Made by a program: the position numbers and the translations under genes
Notes under the pieces: model-generated
Database searches by the model: none
Told to the model about the DNA's origin: nothing
The model's input: the letters and a program-made list of their open reading frames with translations, nothing else
Shown here: positions 7,503 to 14,624 of the stretch, piece after piece
Layout of the letters: each line of letters starts with the position of its first letter
Position numbering within the stretch: position 1 is the stretch's first letter
DNA from: Intestinibacter sp034113885
GTDB taxonomy: Bacteria > Bacillota > Clostridia > Peptostreptococcales > Peptostreptococcaceae
NCBI RefSeq assembly: GCF_034113885.1
Contig: NZ_JAXEWM010000224.1
Span: 1 to 20,009 of the forward strand
Length of the DNA stretch: 20,009 nt
Direction: 5' to 3'

Positions 7503-7531
7503 TTGACCTCCAATTTATAAACTTATATTTT
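7503..7531 (+). promoter_or_regulatory. Possible promoter of the comEA-like gene
   Basis: TTGACC (7503-7508), 17-bp spacer, TATTTT (7526-7531). It would lie opposite the carboxypeptidase promoter, with its -35 covering that gene's ribosome binding site. The -10 matches only 4 of 6 positions. Confidence 0.35.
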
Positions 7532-7560
7532 AGTATATCATATTTTTGGCAATAATCCAA
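7532..7560 (-). promoter_or_regulatory. Promoter of the D,D-carboxypeptidase gene
   Basis: On the minus strand: -35 TTGGAT (7560-7555), 17-bp spacer, -10 TATACT (7537-7532) preceded by TGA (extended -10). The predicted start of transcription is about 25 nt upstream of the ATG at 7500. It overlaps the upstream frame extension of the ORF, supporting the shorter start. Confidence 0.6.
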
Positions 7561-7577
7561 AATAAGGAGGGATAAAA

Positions 7578-8282
7578 ATGCAAAATAAAAATAAAATATT
7601 AGCTTTTGTAGTTGTAATTTTAGTATCTGTAGGAGGATTGCTATGTAAGGGATATTTTACAGATGAAATTTATGTGTTAAATGGAGAGGAAAGTACAGAA
7701 GCGAGCGAAAAAAATATTCAAGATGAGGAAGCGCTTGATGAAGATAGCATTAGTGAAAATAAAATTAAGGATGAAAGTAAAGACGATAAAAATATATCAG
7801 CTAAAGAAATTACTGTCTATATAAGTGGAGAAGTAAATAACCCAGGTATTGTGACATTAAAAAGCGATCAGAGACTAGCAGATGCTGTCAAAATGCTCGG
7901 AGGTGTAACTAAAAAGGCCGATATGAACAATATAAATTTAGCAATTAAATTAGAAGATGAGATGCATTATATAATTCCTAAAAAGGGAGATAAAAATAAC
8001 AGCTCAAACCAAAATTTATCAAATAATACGAGTAATCAAAGCCGAAATTTAGATAGTAATCAAGCTAATGGCAATACCACTCAAAATAACAAGGTAAATA
8101 TAAATACAGCAGGTATACAAGAGCTAGATGCTATCCCAGGAGTTGGAGAGGCTACTGCTAATAAAATCTTGAGCTACAGAGAGGAAAATGGAAATTTTAA
8201 AAGTATAGAGGAGATTAAAAATGTAAATGGAATAGGTGATAAGAAATATGAAAATATGAAGGATTCGATCTGTGTAAATTAA
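7578..8282 (+). CDS. comEA: ComEA-like DNA-binding competence protein (TM anchor, SLBB, helix-hairpin-helix)
   Basis: Membrane-anchored receptor expected to bind double-stranded DNA outside the cell and hand it to the ComEC channel. Order of parts: N-terminal signal anchor (about 6-27), acidic linker (about 37-70, rich in Glu/Asp/Lys), SLBB domain (about 77-137; ITVYISGEVNNPGIV, then LADAVKMLGG), Asn/Ser/Gln-rich linker (140-172), and a ComEA-type tandem helix-hairpin-helix domain (173-231) with INTAGIQELDAIPGVGEATA and a second hairpin VNGIGDKKYENM. Length 234 is normal for ComEA. ATG 7578 follows AAGGAGGG. It is not next to comEC (18338), unlike the comE operon of Bacillus. No other pilus or uptake genes (comG, comF) are in the window, so a working competence system cannot be claimed from here. 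Confidence 0.9.
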   Translation: MQNKNKILAFVVVILVSVGGLLCKGYFTDEIYVLNGEESTEASEKNIQDEEALDEDSISENKIKDESKDDKNISAKEITVYISGEVNNPGIVTLKSDQRLADAVKMLGGVTKKADMNNINLAIKLEDEMHYIIPKKGDKNNSSNQNLSNNTSNQSRNLDSNQANGNTTQNNKVNINTAGIQELDAIPGVGEATANKILSYREENGNFKSIEEIKNVNGIGDKKYENMKDSICVN

Positions 8283-8285
8283 TAT

Positions 8286-8309
8286 AAAAAAGAGATGCGT
8301 AAGCATCTC
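8286..8309 (-). terminator. Terminator of apbE (possibly bidirectional)
   Basis: Perfect 7-bp stem GAGATGC/GCATCTC (8292-8309) with a 4-nt loop. On the minus strand it is followed by six Ts (8291-8286), ideal for apbE, whose stop is at 8321. On the plus strand the hairpin also ends comEA, but the following tract is a poorer T run (CCGTTGTATTTTT). Confidence 0.85.
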
Positions 8310-8320
8310 CCGTTGTATTT

Positions 8321-9367
8321 TTAATTTGATAATTTAAAAGAATTGTCTGTTAAGTTTATTTTATCCTTTAAATTTGAAGTAGTGTATACCTTTTTATCTT
8401 TAGTTATAAATATGGCATCTGTATTATCTATGCTTTCTATTAATTTTAGTCCTTCTTCTACTCCAAGCCCAAATGCAGTTGTAGATAGACCATCTCCAAT
8501 TAGAGATGACGATGACACTATAGTTACACTGCTTAAATTATTGTCAAATGGATATCCAGTCGAAGGATCTATCATATGGTGGTAGATAACACCGTCTTTT
8601 TCTATGTATCTTTCGTATATTCCAGATGTAACTACAGATTGGTCTGAAACATTTATACTGCCTATAGAATTTCCTCTTTCATTTGTAGGGTCTTGTATTC
8701 CTACTTTAAATGGTGTATTTTTGTCTTTTTCACCTAATACAAATACATTTCCGCCTAAGTTTATTATTGCGCTTTCTACGTTTTGTTCTTGTAGATATTC
8801 GTATATTTTATCTGCTGCATATCCCTTTGCAATACCACCTAAATCTATCTCCATATTTTCTTTTTCTAATTTAACTGATTTGTTTTTTTCATCTAGTGAG
8901 ATATCCTTGTAATTTACAAGAGGTAGTTTTTCTTTTATTTCGTTTGAGCTTGGAACCCTTGCATTTTCAGTTCCAATTCCCCATAAATCTACAACAGGTC
9001 CTATAGTTATATCAAATACGCCATCTGAGATGTCGGAAAAATTTAAGGCATTTTTTATTACATAGAAGGTTTCGTCGGATACCTTTACGTATTCTTTGCC
9101 GGCTTTTTTATTTATTTCAGATACTTCGCTGTATTCTCTTGTTTTTCCCATTGTATTGTCGATATTTAGTAAAATATCTCCACATTTTTTTAAAATATCA
9201 TTTGCTTCTGATTCTTTTACATTGTATAAAGTAATCTCACTTACAGTTCCTAAATCGTAGTAAGTTTGACTATAATCTCCTTTATTAAAGTTGCCTCTAA
9301 ATACATAGATGAAAAAACAAATAACAATAATTGCTACTATTAAAAAGGTAGATTTTTTTCTGTTCAT
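8321..9367 (-). CDS. apbE: FAD:protein FMN transferase (ApbE)
   Basis: Attaches FMN covalently to Thr/Ser of extracytoplasmic flavoproteins, typically RnfG/RnfD or NqrB/NqrC subunits or FMN-binding-domain reductases, with Mg2+ and FAD. N-terminal membrane anchor (about 7-24); no lipobox Cys in the usual place, so a TM anchor rather than a lipoprotein is suggested. Family motifs: FDITIGPVVDLWG (118-130), DLGGIAKGYAADKI (175-188), TSGIYERY (247-254), HHMIDPSTGYP (263-273) and GDGLSTTAFGLG (291-302), which carries the Mg2+-binding region. Length 348 is standard. ATG 9367 is preceded by GGAGG (9378-9374, minus strand). The target flavoprotein is not in the window, as is common for clostridial apbE. 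Confidence 0.93.
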   Translation of the reverse strand: MNRKKSTFLIVAIIVICFFIYVFRGNFNKGDYSQTYYDLGTVSEITLYNVKESEANDILKKCGDILLNIDNTMGKTREYSEVSEINKKAGKEYVKVSDETFYVIKNALNFSDISDGVFDITIGPVVDLWGIGTENARVPSSNEIKEKLPLVNYKDISLDEKNKSVKLEKENMEIDLGGIAKGYAADKIYEYLQEQNVESAIINLGGNVFVLGEKDKNTPFKVGIQDPTNERGNSIGSINVSDQSVVTSGIYERYIEKDGVIYHHMIDPSTGYPFDNNLSSVTIVSSSSLIGDGLSTTAFGLGVEEGLKLIESIDNTDAIFITKDKKVYTTSNLKDKINLTDNSFKLSN

Positions 9368-9398
9368 AGTGTTTCCTCCAAATAATTGTGATATATTA

Positions 9399-9407
9399 AT
9401 TATAACA
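9399..9407 (-). promoter_or_regulatory. Extended -10 of the apbE promoter
   Basis: On the minus strand TGT-TATAAT (9407-9399), an extended -10 with an exact hexamer, about 32 nt upstream of the apbE ATG. No good -35 is visible; extended -10 promoters can work without one. Confidence 0.45.
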
Positions 9408-9435
9408 TAACAAAATATAAAGAGGAGTTTTTTAC

Positions 9436-10110
9436 ATGGTTAAATTAAATAATGATTGGGATGAACTGTTAAAGGATGAATTTAAAAAGGAATATTATTT
9501 AAACCTTAGAGAGTTTTTAAAAAAGGAGTATTCTACTAGAGTTATATATCCAAATATGTACAATATATTTGAAGCTTTAAAGCATACTTCTTTTAAGGAC
9601 ACAAAGGTTTTGATTTTAGGTCAGGATCCATATCACGGTGAAAATCAGGCGCACGGGCTTGCTTTTTCAGTTCAAAAAGGAGTGAAAATACCTCCATCTC
9701 TTTTAAATATATATAAAGAACTACACGACGATTTAGGTTGTTATATTCCAAATAATGGATATTTAATACCTTGGTCAGATCAAGGTGTTTTACTTTTAAA
9801 TACTGCTTTGACTGTAAGAGCGCATGAAGCAAATTCGCATAAAAATATTGGCTGGGAAATATTTACTGATGATGTCATAAAGCTACTTAATACAAGAGAA
9901 GATCCAGTTATATTTGTTCTTTGGGGAGCAAATGCAAGACGCAAAAAAGAATTTATAGATTTAAGTAGACATTATGTACTAGAAGCTCCACATCCAAGTC
10001 CATTATCTGCAAGTAGAGGATTCTTTGGATGTAAGCATTTTTCTAAGATAAATAAAATTTTAAAAGATTTAGGTAAGGAACCTATCGACTGGCAAATACC
10101 AAATATTTAA
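9436..10110 (+). CDS. ung: Uracil-DNA glycosylase, family 1
   Basis: Removes uracil from DNA to start base-excision repair. Motifs are complete: GQDPYHG (62-68) with catalytic water-activating Asp D64 and Y66; stacking Phe F77 in GLAFSV; LLLNTALTV (119-127) with uracil-recognising N122; and HPSPLSASRGFFG (186-198) with catalytic H186 and the DNA-intercalation loop. At 224 residues it is the usual length. ATG 9436 follows AGAGGAG (9421-9427). Divergent from apbE across 68 nt. No obvious terminator follows within the 108 nt before the rhodanese, so some read-through is possible. Confidence 0.97.
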   Translation: MVKLNNDWDELLKDEFKKEYYLNLREFLKKEYSTRVIYPNMYNIFEALKHTSFKDTKVLILGQDPYHGENQAHGLAFSVQKGVKIPPSLLNIYKELHDDLGCYIPNNGYLIPWSDQGVLLLNTALTVRAHEANSHKNIGWEIFTDDVIKLLNTREDPVIFVLWGANARRKKEFIDLSRHYVLEAPHPSPLSASRGFFGCKHFSKINKILKDLGKEPIDWQIPNI

Positions 10111-10218
10111 TTGCAAAATTATAAAAATAAAGTAGTTAATTGTAACAATTTATCATAATATAGAATATTATAAATTAAAAGATATATAATTCATATATTA
10201 TGAAAAGAAGTGATGTTA

Positions 10219-10533
10219 ATGACAGTAAATGTAATAACTGCAAAATTAGCTAAAAAGATGATAGATAATAGAAAATTTGGCTTGATAATAGATTTGAGAG
10301 ATTACGATGAATATTTACAAGGGCATTTACCAGGAGCTATAAATATTCCAGTTAATGAAGTACTAGATAGAATAAATGAAATCAAAGGCTATGAAGGCTC
10401 AAATGTTCTTTTATATTGCGAACATGGAATTCAAAGTATAGGAGCAGGAAAAGCATTGATTTTAAATGGATTTAGTAAAGTATACAGCTTGGATAAAGGC
10501 TTAGGCTCATACAATTATCCTTTGTATAATTAG
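10219..10533 (+). CDS. Small single-domain rhodanese-like sulfurtransferase
   Basis: Single rhodanese domain that probably carries sulfur as a cysteine persulfide; sulfur acceptor unknown. Three in-frame starts sit close together (GTG 10210, ATG 10213, ATG 10219). The last was chosen because an SD-like AGAAGTGAT (10207-10215) lies before it, giving 104 aa; the alternatives add at most three residues. Counting from it: IIDLRDYDEYLQGHLPGA (24-41), the usual CH2A-like region, and the active-site loop C67-E-H-G-I-Q-S, matching CxxGxxS with the catalytic Cys. Ends with a short YNYPL segment. Monocistronic with a strong terminator. Similar proteins include PspE and GlpE; none can be preferred. Confidence 0.87.
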   Translation: MTVNVITAKLAKKMIDNRKFGLIIDLRDYDEYLQGHLPGAINIPVNEVLDRINEIKGYEGSNVLLYCEHGIQSIGAGKALILNGFSKVYSLDKGLGSYNYPLYN

Positions 10534-10561
10534 GTAAAGAAAACAAAAAATATTTTTATTG

Positions 10562-10596
10562 AGAGGTATTACATCGATTTTGTAATATCTCTTTTT
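10562..10596 (+). terminator. Terminator of the rhodanese gene
   Basis: AGAGGTATTACA (10562-10573) pairs with TGTAATATCTCT (10581-10592), one G-U pair, 7-nt loop, followed by five Ts. Confidence 0.88.
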
Positions 10597-10655
10597 AATT
10601 AATGATAAATATATGTTAATTAATAGGAAATATATGAAATATATAAAAATACACC

Positions 10656-10684
10656 TTTAAAAAATATAAAAAGTAAACTATAAT
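10656..10684 (+). promoter_or_regulatory. Promoter of tcdA
   Basis: -35 TTTAAA (10656-10661), 17-bp spacer, exact -10 TATAAT (10679-10684); about 33 nt before the ATG at 10718, which leaves a short leader holding TAGGAGA. Confidence 0.5.
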
Positions 10685-10717
10685 ATTACGAAAGAAAAAT
10701 TTTAGGAGATTAAATAT

Positions 10718-11428
10718 ATGGAAAAAGATTTTAAAATGAGAACAGGTCTAATTGTTGGACAAGAAGGATTAGATAAATTAAAAAACGCAAATGTAATAGT
10801 ATTTGGAGTAGGCGGAGTAGGTAGCTTTGCATGCGAGGCAATTGTAAGAGCAGGAGTTGGAAATATAACTATAGTAGATTTTGACGATGTCGATATAACT
10901 AATATAAACAGACAAATACCAGCACTTCACTCTACAGTCGGGAAATTTAAAGTAGATGTAATGAAAGATAGACTCCTGGATATAAATCCAGATTTAAATA
11001 TAAAAACAGTAAAAAAAGTGTACAGCGCTGAAACAAGTGATGAGATATTCACAGAGGATTACGATTACGTTGTAGACGCAATAGATATGGTCACATCTAA
11101 AATAAAGCTTATAGAAGTTTGCAATGAAAAGGGATTTAAAATAATAAGCTCTATGGGTATGGGAAATAAATTAGACCCTACTAAGATAGTAGTGACAGAT
11201 ATTTATAAAACACATACATGTCCTCTGGCGAAGGTTCTTAGAAGGGAATTAAAAAATAGAAGAATAAAAAAATTAAAGGTAGTTTATTCGACTGAACAGC
11301 CTATTGAATTAAAGGAAAAAATAATGAATGGAAGAAAGGTAACTCCAGGAAGCGTGTCTTTTGTACCTTCAGTAGGAGGGCTTGTAATAGCATCTGTAGT
11401 AGTTAGAGATCTATTAGATCAAGAATAA
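10718..11428 (+). CDS. tcdA: tRNA threonylcarbamoyladenosine dehydratase (ThiF/E1-like)
   Basis: ATP-dependent enzyme that cyclises t6A37 of ANN-decoding tRNAs to ct6A. ThiF/MoeB fold: nucleotide-binding GVGGVGSFACEA (30-41), acidic VDFDDVDITNINRQ (53-66) with the conserved Asp and N-R-Q, and KVDVMKDRLLDINP (78-91). Later segments fit the YgdL/TcdA group: DAIDMVTSK (120-128), SSMGMGNKLDPTKI (144-157), and CPLAKVLRRELK (168-179), followed by the TPGSVSFVPSVGGL stretch (209-222). Length 236 is close to the family (about 250-270), and there is no C-terminal rhodanese domain as in some MoeB. The adjacent upstream rhodanese (10219) could be a sulfur partner, but a terminator separates them. Start ATG 10718 follows TTAGGAGA. 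Confidence 0.9.
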   Translation: MEKDFKMRTGLIVGQEGLDKLKNANVIVFGVGGVGSFACEAIVRAGVGNITIVDFDDVDITNINRQIPALHSTVGKFKVDVMKDRLLDINPDLNIKTVKKVYSAETSDEIFTEDYDYVVDAIDMVTSKIKLIEVCNEKGFKIISSMGMGNKLDPTKIVVTDIYKTHTCPLAKVLRRELKNRRIKKLKVVYSTEQPIELKEKIMNGRKVTPGSVSFVPSVGGLVIASVVVRDLLDQE

Positions 11429-11453
11429 AATCTAAATAATTAAGTTTTAAATC

Positions 11454-11485
11454 AATCTGCTTTTATCAAAGGCAGATTTTATTTT
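11454..11485 (+). terminator. Terminator of tcdA
   Basis: AATCTGC (11454-11460) pairs with GCAGATT (11472-11478), extendable by TTTT/AAAG, followed by TTTATTTT. Confidence 0.85.
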
Positions 11486-11520
11486 GTAGAAATTCACAAA
11501 GATTTTTGCTACTATTTAAG

Positions 11521-11540
11521 TAGTTATTTAAATATAACTA
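11521..11540. repeat. Inverted repeat upstream of the dehydratase-like operon
   Basis: TAGTTAT-N6-ATAACTA, 7-bp perfect arms, overlapping a smaller CTACT/AGTAG hairpin (11509-11523). It sits 28 nt before the start codon in the probable promoter region, so it may be an operator. The spacing does not fit the Rex pattern (7+4+7); no regulator is assigned. Confidence 0.4.
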
Positions 11541-11567
11541 AAAAAATACATAAACAGGAGGTTTAAA

Positions 11568-12731
11568 ATGAACGATTTACCAAAACAATTTGAAAGCTTT
11601 ACAGAAGCTAGAAGAAATGGCTTTTTGGCTGCAAAGAAAATTAAAGATGATGGAAAAAAGATGGTAGGGGTTTTTTGCTGTTTTACACCAACTGAGTTAA
11701 TTTTAGCAGCAGGTGCTGTTCCGGTAGGGGTTTGCGGTGTAAGTGAAGAACCCATAAAAGATGCAGAAAAGGTATTACCTAGAAATTTATGTCCATTAAT
11801 AAAATCTAGCTATGGTCATGTTATAACTGATACATGTCCATATTTTTATTTTTCAGACTTATTAGTTGGAGAAACAACTTGTGATGGAAAGAAAAAAATG
11901 TACGAGGAGCTGTCAAAAATAAAACCTATGCATATTATGCAGCTTCCAAATAGAGCAACTGGAAAAAACGAGTTTAACCTTTGGAAGGATGAAGTAATTT
12001 TATTAAAAGAAGTTCTTGAAAAAGAATTAGGAGTTACTATAACAGAGGAAGATATAAAAGCAGCTATAAAAGATAAAAATGAAGAAAGAGCGTTACTAAA
12101 TGAATATTTTGAACTTGCCAAATTAGAGCCATCAGCTTTAACTTCATTAGAATTATACCAAGTATCTTATCAAGCTCAATTTAAATTCAATAGAGATGAA
12201 CTAAAAGCATCACTTAGAAAAATAATAGACGACACCAAAGATAGATATGAAAGAGGAGAATGCCCAGTTAAAAAGGATGCACCGAGAATACTTATAACTG
12301 GTTCTCCAATAGGTGGATGTGTAAATAAAATCGTAAAGACTTTGGAAGATAGTGGAGCATCTGTAGTAGCATATGAGCTTTGTTCGTCAATAAGAAGCAA
12401 TAGAGAATTAATAGACGAAGAAAATCCTGATGTTTACGAAGCAATAGCTAAAAGATACTTAAATATAGGTTGTGCATGCATGATGAACAACCAAAAGAGA
12501 ATAGATCTTTTAGATGAATTAATAGATGAATACAAGGTAGATGGAGTTATAGATATCGCACTTCAATCTTGTCATCCATTTAATGTAGAAAGCCATAAGA
12601 TAAAGGAATTTGTAACTGGACAAAAAAATATCGATTATATGGCAATTGAAACTGACTATTCAGAAACAGATACAGAACAGCTTAGAACTAGATTTGAAGC
12701 ATTTATCGAGATGATTGAGGACAAAAGATAA
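11568..12731 (+). CDS. 2-hydroxyacyl-CoA dehydratase family protein, single-subunit YjiM/double-cubane cluster type
   Basis: Iron-sulfur protein of the HgdB/FldB/BcrB family (2-hydroxyacyl-CoA dehydratase D component). At 387 residues it has the size of E. coli YjiM. Twelve cysteines are seen (37, 38, 56, 75, 90, 105, 232, 251, 272, 302, 304, 335), many in family-conserved contexts: FCCFTPTELILAAGAVPVGVCG (36-57 region), RNLCP (72-76), TDTCPYFYFSDLLVGETTCDGKKKMYE (88-113 region), GGCVNKI (249-255) and QSCHPFNVESH (333-343). Classical dehydratases use two such subunits; here only one is encoded, directly followed by its ATPase. That matches the single-protein DCCP type described in Carboxydothermus, which carries a nitrogenase-like [8Fe-9S] double-cubane cluster. 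Cluster type is an inference. No CoA-transferase or acyl-CoA dehydrogenase is nearby. ATG 11568 follows CAGGAGG. Confidence 0.85.
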   Translation: MNDLPKQFESFTEARRNGFLAAKKIKDDGKKMVGVFCCFTPTELILAAGAVPVGVCGVSEEPIKDAEKVLPRNLCPLIKSSYGHVITDTCPYFYFSDLLVGETTCDGKKKMYEELSKIKPMHIMQLPNRATGKNEFNLWKDEVILLKEVLEKELGVTITEEDIKAAIKDKNEERALLNEYFELAKLEPSALTSLELYQVSYQAQFKFNRDELKASLRKIIDDTKDRYERGECPVKKDAPRILITGSPIGGCVNKIVKTLEDSGASVVAYELCSSIRSNRELIDEENPDVYEAIAKRYLNIGCACMMNNQKRIDLLDELIDEYKVDGVIDIALQSCHPFNVESHKIKEFVTGQKNIDYMAIETDYSETDTEQLRTRFEAFIEMIEDKR

Positions 12732-12751
12732 GTGGAAACTGGAGGTAATTT

Positions 12752-13507
12752 ATGTATAGTATTGGTTTAGATTCGGGATCTACTTATACAAAAGGCGTAC
12801 TATTTGACGGAGAAAATATAATAAAAAAAATTATCGTTCCAACAGGTTCTAGTCCTAAAACTACATCAAGAGAAGTATATGAAAGTCTTATAGACGGTGT
12901 AGATAAAACCAAGATAAAAAAGGTAATAGGAACTGGATATGGAAGAGTTAGCATGGACTTTGTAGATAAGAAAGTCACAGAAATAACTTGTCATGCGAAG
13001 GGAATGTTTTTCTTAAATAAAAATATAAGAACTATATTAGATATAGGTGGACAGGACATAAAGGTAATCAATATCAGTGAAAATGGAAGTGTTGAAAATT
13101 TTATAATGAATGACAAATGTGCAGCTGGCACAGGAAAATTCTTAGAGATAACTTCCAATAAATTAGACAGCGATATACATAATATAGATTCTCTTGCAAG
13201 AGGTGCTGTTCCAGAAAATATATCTAGTATGTGCACTGTATTTGCAGAATCAGAGATCATAAGTCTTTTGGCTAGAGATGTACCTAAGGAAAATATTGCT
13301 GCAGGGATAATAAAATCAATTTCAAATAAAGGTGTGTCTTTACTCAATAAGACTGATATAAAAGAAAAGCTAGCATTTACAGGCGGACTTGCAAAAATTA
13401 AAGAGCTTGTAAAAATGCTAGAAAATGATTTAAACATGGATATATTTGTAGCTGAGGATGCACAAATAGTTGGAGCATTAGGTGCAGCTATTATCGGCTA
13501 TAAATAA
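12752..13507 (+). CDS. BadF/BadG/HgdC-type ATPase activator (YjiL/DCCR-like)
   Basis: ASKHA-fold ATPase that reduces its partner by ATP-driven low-potential electron transfer. N-terminal LDSGSTYTKGVLFDG (6-20) is the first phosphate loop; LDIGGQDIK (96-104) is the second; FTGGLAKIKEL (209-219) lies in the adenosine-binding part. Two cysteines stand in the known ligand contexts for the [4Fe-4S] cluster shared across the homodimer: C123 (DKCAAGTGKF) and C161 (SMCTVFAESEI). Length 251 is standard. It starts 20 nt after the dehydratase-like gene, behind TGGAGG, forming a clear two-gene operon, and is the dedicated electron donor of that protein. Confidence 0.92.
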   Translation: MYSIGLDSGSTYTKGVLFDGENIIKKIIVPTGSSPKTTSREVYESLIDGVDKTKIKKVIGTGYGRVSMDFVDKKVTEITCHAKGMFFLNKNIRTILDIGGQDIKVINISENGSVENFIMNDKCAAGTGKFLEITSNKLDSDIHNIDSLARGAVPENISSMCTVFAESEIISLLARDVPKENIAAGIIKSISNKGVSLLNKTDIKEKLAFTGGLAKIKELVKMLENDLNMDIFVAEDAQIVGALGAAIIGYK

Positions 13508-13541
13508 TAAGTCAATTTAAAATTTGACTTAGCATATAAAT

Positions 13542-13574
13542 AGTGGAGTACTTTATATTTTTAAAGTCTCCACT
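13542..13574. terminator. Hairpin between convergent activator and MBL genes
   Basis: AGTGGAG-ACTTTA pairs with TAAAGT-CTCCACT (13542-13574) with one bulged T. It lies between the convergent stops at 13507 and 13615. T-runs are poor on both sides (TATTATAT on plus, ATTTATAT on minus), so termination is likely but not certain. A smaller AAGTCAA/TTGACTT hairpin (13509-13530) directly follows the activator stop. Confidence 0.5.
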
Positions 13575-13614
13575 TATTATATAATGCAGGAAAATGTTTT
13601 ATTATGCTCTAAAA

Positions 13615-14451
13615 TCAATTTGAAGCGTCGTATTTTACTTTAGTGTAAATTCTATCGCCGTCTGAGTAAAATATCATACTGCCGTTTATATCAGTCCTAA
13701 AAATTTTTGCGTCTACGTCATTTAGATTGTCAAGGGTTGCTTTATGAGGATGACCGTAGCTGTTTTTATATCCACATGAAATCACAGCTATATCGGGAGT
13801 AGTTTCTTCTAAAAAATCTATACAGCTAGAACTACTGCTGCCATGGTGAGCTACCTTTAAAAAATCTACATTTTCTAAATCATATGAATTTATCATATCT
13901 ATTTCGTTTTCGCTATCACAATCTCCTGTAAACAAAAAATTGTTGTTTTTATACGAAATATTTAGTACAATGGAGTTTGAATTATTATCGTCAGTTATAT
14001 AACTAGGACTTAAAACATCGATTTTAGTAGAATTATCTAAGTTAAAAGTATCGTCTTTAGATAGATAACCTATTTTTAAGTTTTTTTGATTACAGGAATC
14101 GATTAAGTTGTTGTAACACTCACTATCGGTAATCTGTTTAGTCATGTATATTTTATCTACATCGAAATTATCAATTACATAGTCTAAACTACCGATATGG
14201 TCGCTGTCAGGGTGAGTTGCGATGATTATATCTAGATTTTTTACTTTTTTATTTTTTAAATACGATTTTATTATTTTAGCACTATCTTCTTCACCGCCGT
14301 CGATTAGCATGTTTTTATTTGATGGGGTTTGAATTAGAATTGAGTCGGCCTGTCCTACATCTATTATGTGGATACAGAAAACATTATTTTTGTCACAGCC
14401 GGTCAAAAGTGCTATTATAATAATTGGAAAAATTAATATTTTTTTATTCAA
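13615..14451 (-). CDS. ComEC-type metallo-beta-lactamase domain lipoprotein
   Basis: Lipid-anchored extracellular metallohydrolase resembling the C-terminal MBL domain of ComEC/Rec2. Signal peptide with a perfect lipobox L16-T-G-C19, so the mature protein starts at C19. The fold begins at once (HIIDVGQADSILIQTP, 28-43; LIDGG, 49-53). Metal-ligand motifs: H80-P-D-S-D84-H85, TGDCD with D177, HHGSSSS (202-208), and a C-terminal YGHPH (232-236) typical of ComEC-type MBLs. Length 278. Start is TTG at 14451, behind GGAGTGA (minus strand) at 6 nt spacing; no in-frame ATG nearby gives a signal peptide. The comEC gene in this window (18338) lacks exactly this domain. Activity on DNA is inferred from ComEC; other MBL activities are possible. 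Confidence 0.87.
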   Translation of the reverse strand: MNKKILIFPIIIIALLTGCDKNNVFCIHIIDVGQADSILIQTPSNKNMLIDGGEEDSAKIIKSYLKNKKVKNLDIIIATHPDSDHIGSLDYVIDNFDVDKIYMTKQITDSECYNNLIDSCNQKNLKIGYLSKDDTFNLDNSTKIDVLSPSYITDDNNSNSIVLNISYKNNNFLFTGDCDSENEIDMINSYDLENVDFLKVAHHGSSSSSCIDFLEETTPDIAVISCGYKNSYGHPHKATLDNLNDVDAKIFRTDINGSMIFYSDGDRIYTKVKYDASN

Positions 14452-14530
14452 GTGAAATCACTCCATTAAAATTGTATGTTTATTAAATATTATCTTGGGT
14501 AAAATAAAATATTGAAATATATTATTAATA

Positions 14531-14603
14531 TTGACATTAAAATAAAAATAAATACATCTAATTGGGAAATTCTTCATTAATAATAATTTTAAGTGAAGAA
14601 TTT
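14531..14603 (+). promoter_or_regulatory. Leader of the DUF2156 gene: -35 box and 10-bp hairpin
   Basis: An exact TTGACA (14531-14536) is present, but the -10 is unclear (TACATC at 14553, 16-bp spacer). Downstream, AAATTCTTCA (14567-14576) pairs perfectly with TGAAGAATTT (14594-14603), a 10-bp stem with a 17-nt loop that ends 22 nt before the ATG and just before the ribosome binding site. It may act as an attenuator or as an mRNA-stabilising stem. No known riboswitch core is visible. Confidence 0.45.
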
Positions 14604-14624
14604 TATATGTTATAGGAGGAAATT

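Noticed and set aside
7501..7560. Upstream 20-codon extension of the carboxypeptidase (start at 7560)
   Set aside because: It would put a polar stretch before the signal peptide, overlaps a good promoter, and the GGAGG at 7511-7507 fits the ATG at 7500.
8343..8912. Two plus-strand ORFs opposite apbE
   Set aside because: They are antisense shadows of a well-supported gene with all ApbE motifs; no start signals or recognisable domains.
11521..11540. Rex operator before the dehydratase-like operon
   Set aside because: Rex sites have 7-nt arms around 4 nt with TTGT/ACAA ends; here the gap is 6 nt and the arms differ.
12991..13437. 148-codon minus-strand ORF opposite the activator ATPase
   Set aside because: Shadow of a complete ASKHA gene; Ser/Ile/Phe-rich with no motif.
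13509..13530. AAGTCAA/TTGACTT hairpin as the terminator of the activator gene
   Set aside because: The stem follows the stop codon, but no T run comes after it; the larger hairpin at 13542-13574 is a better, though still imperfect, candidate.
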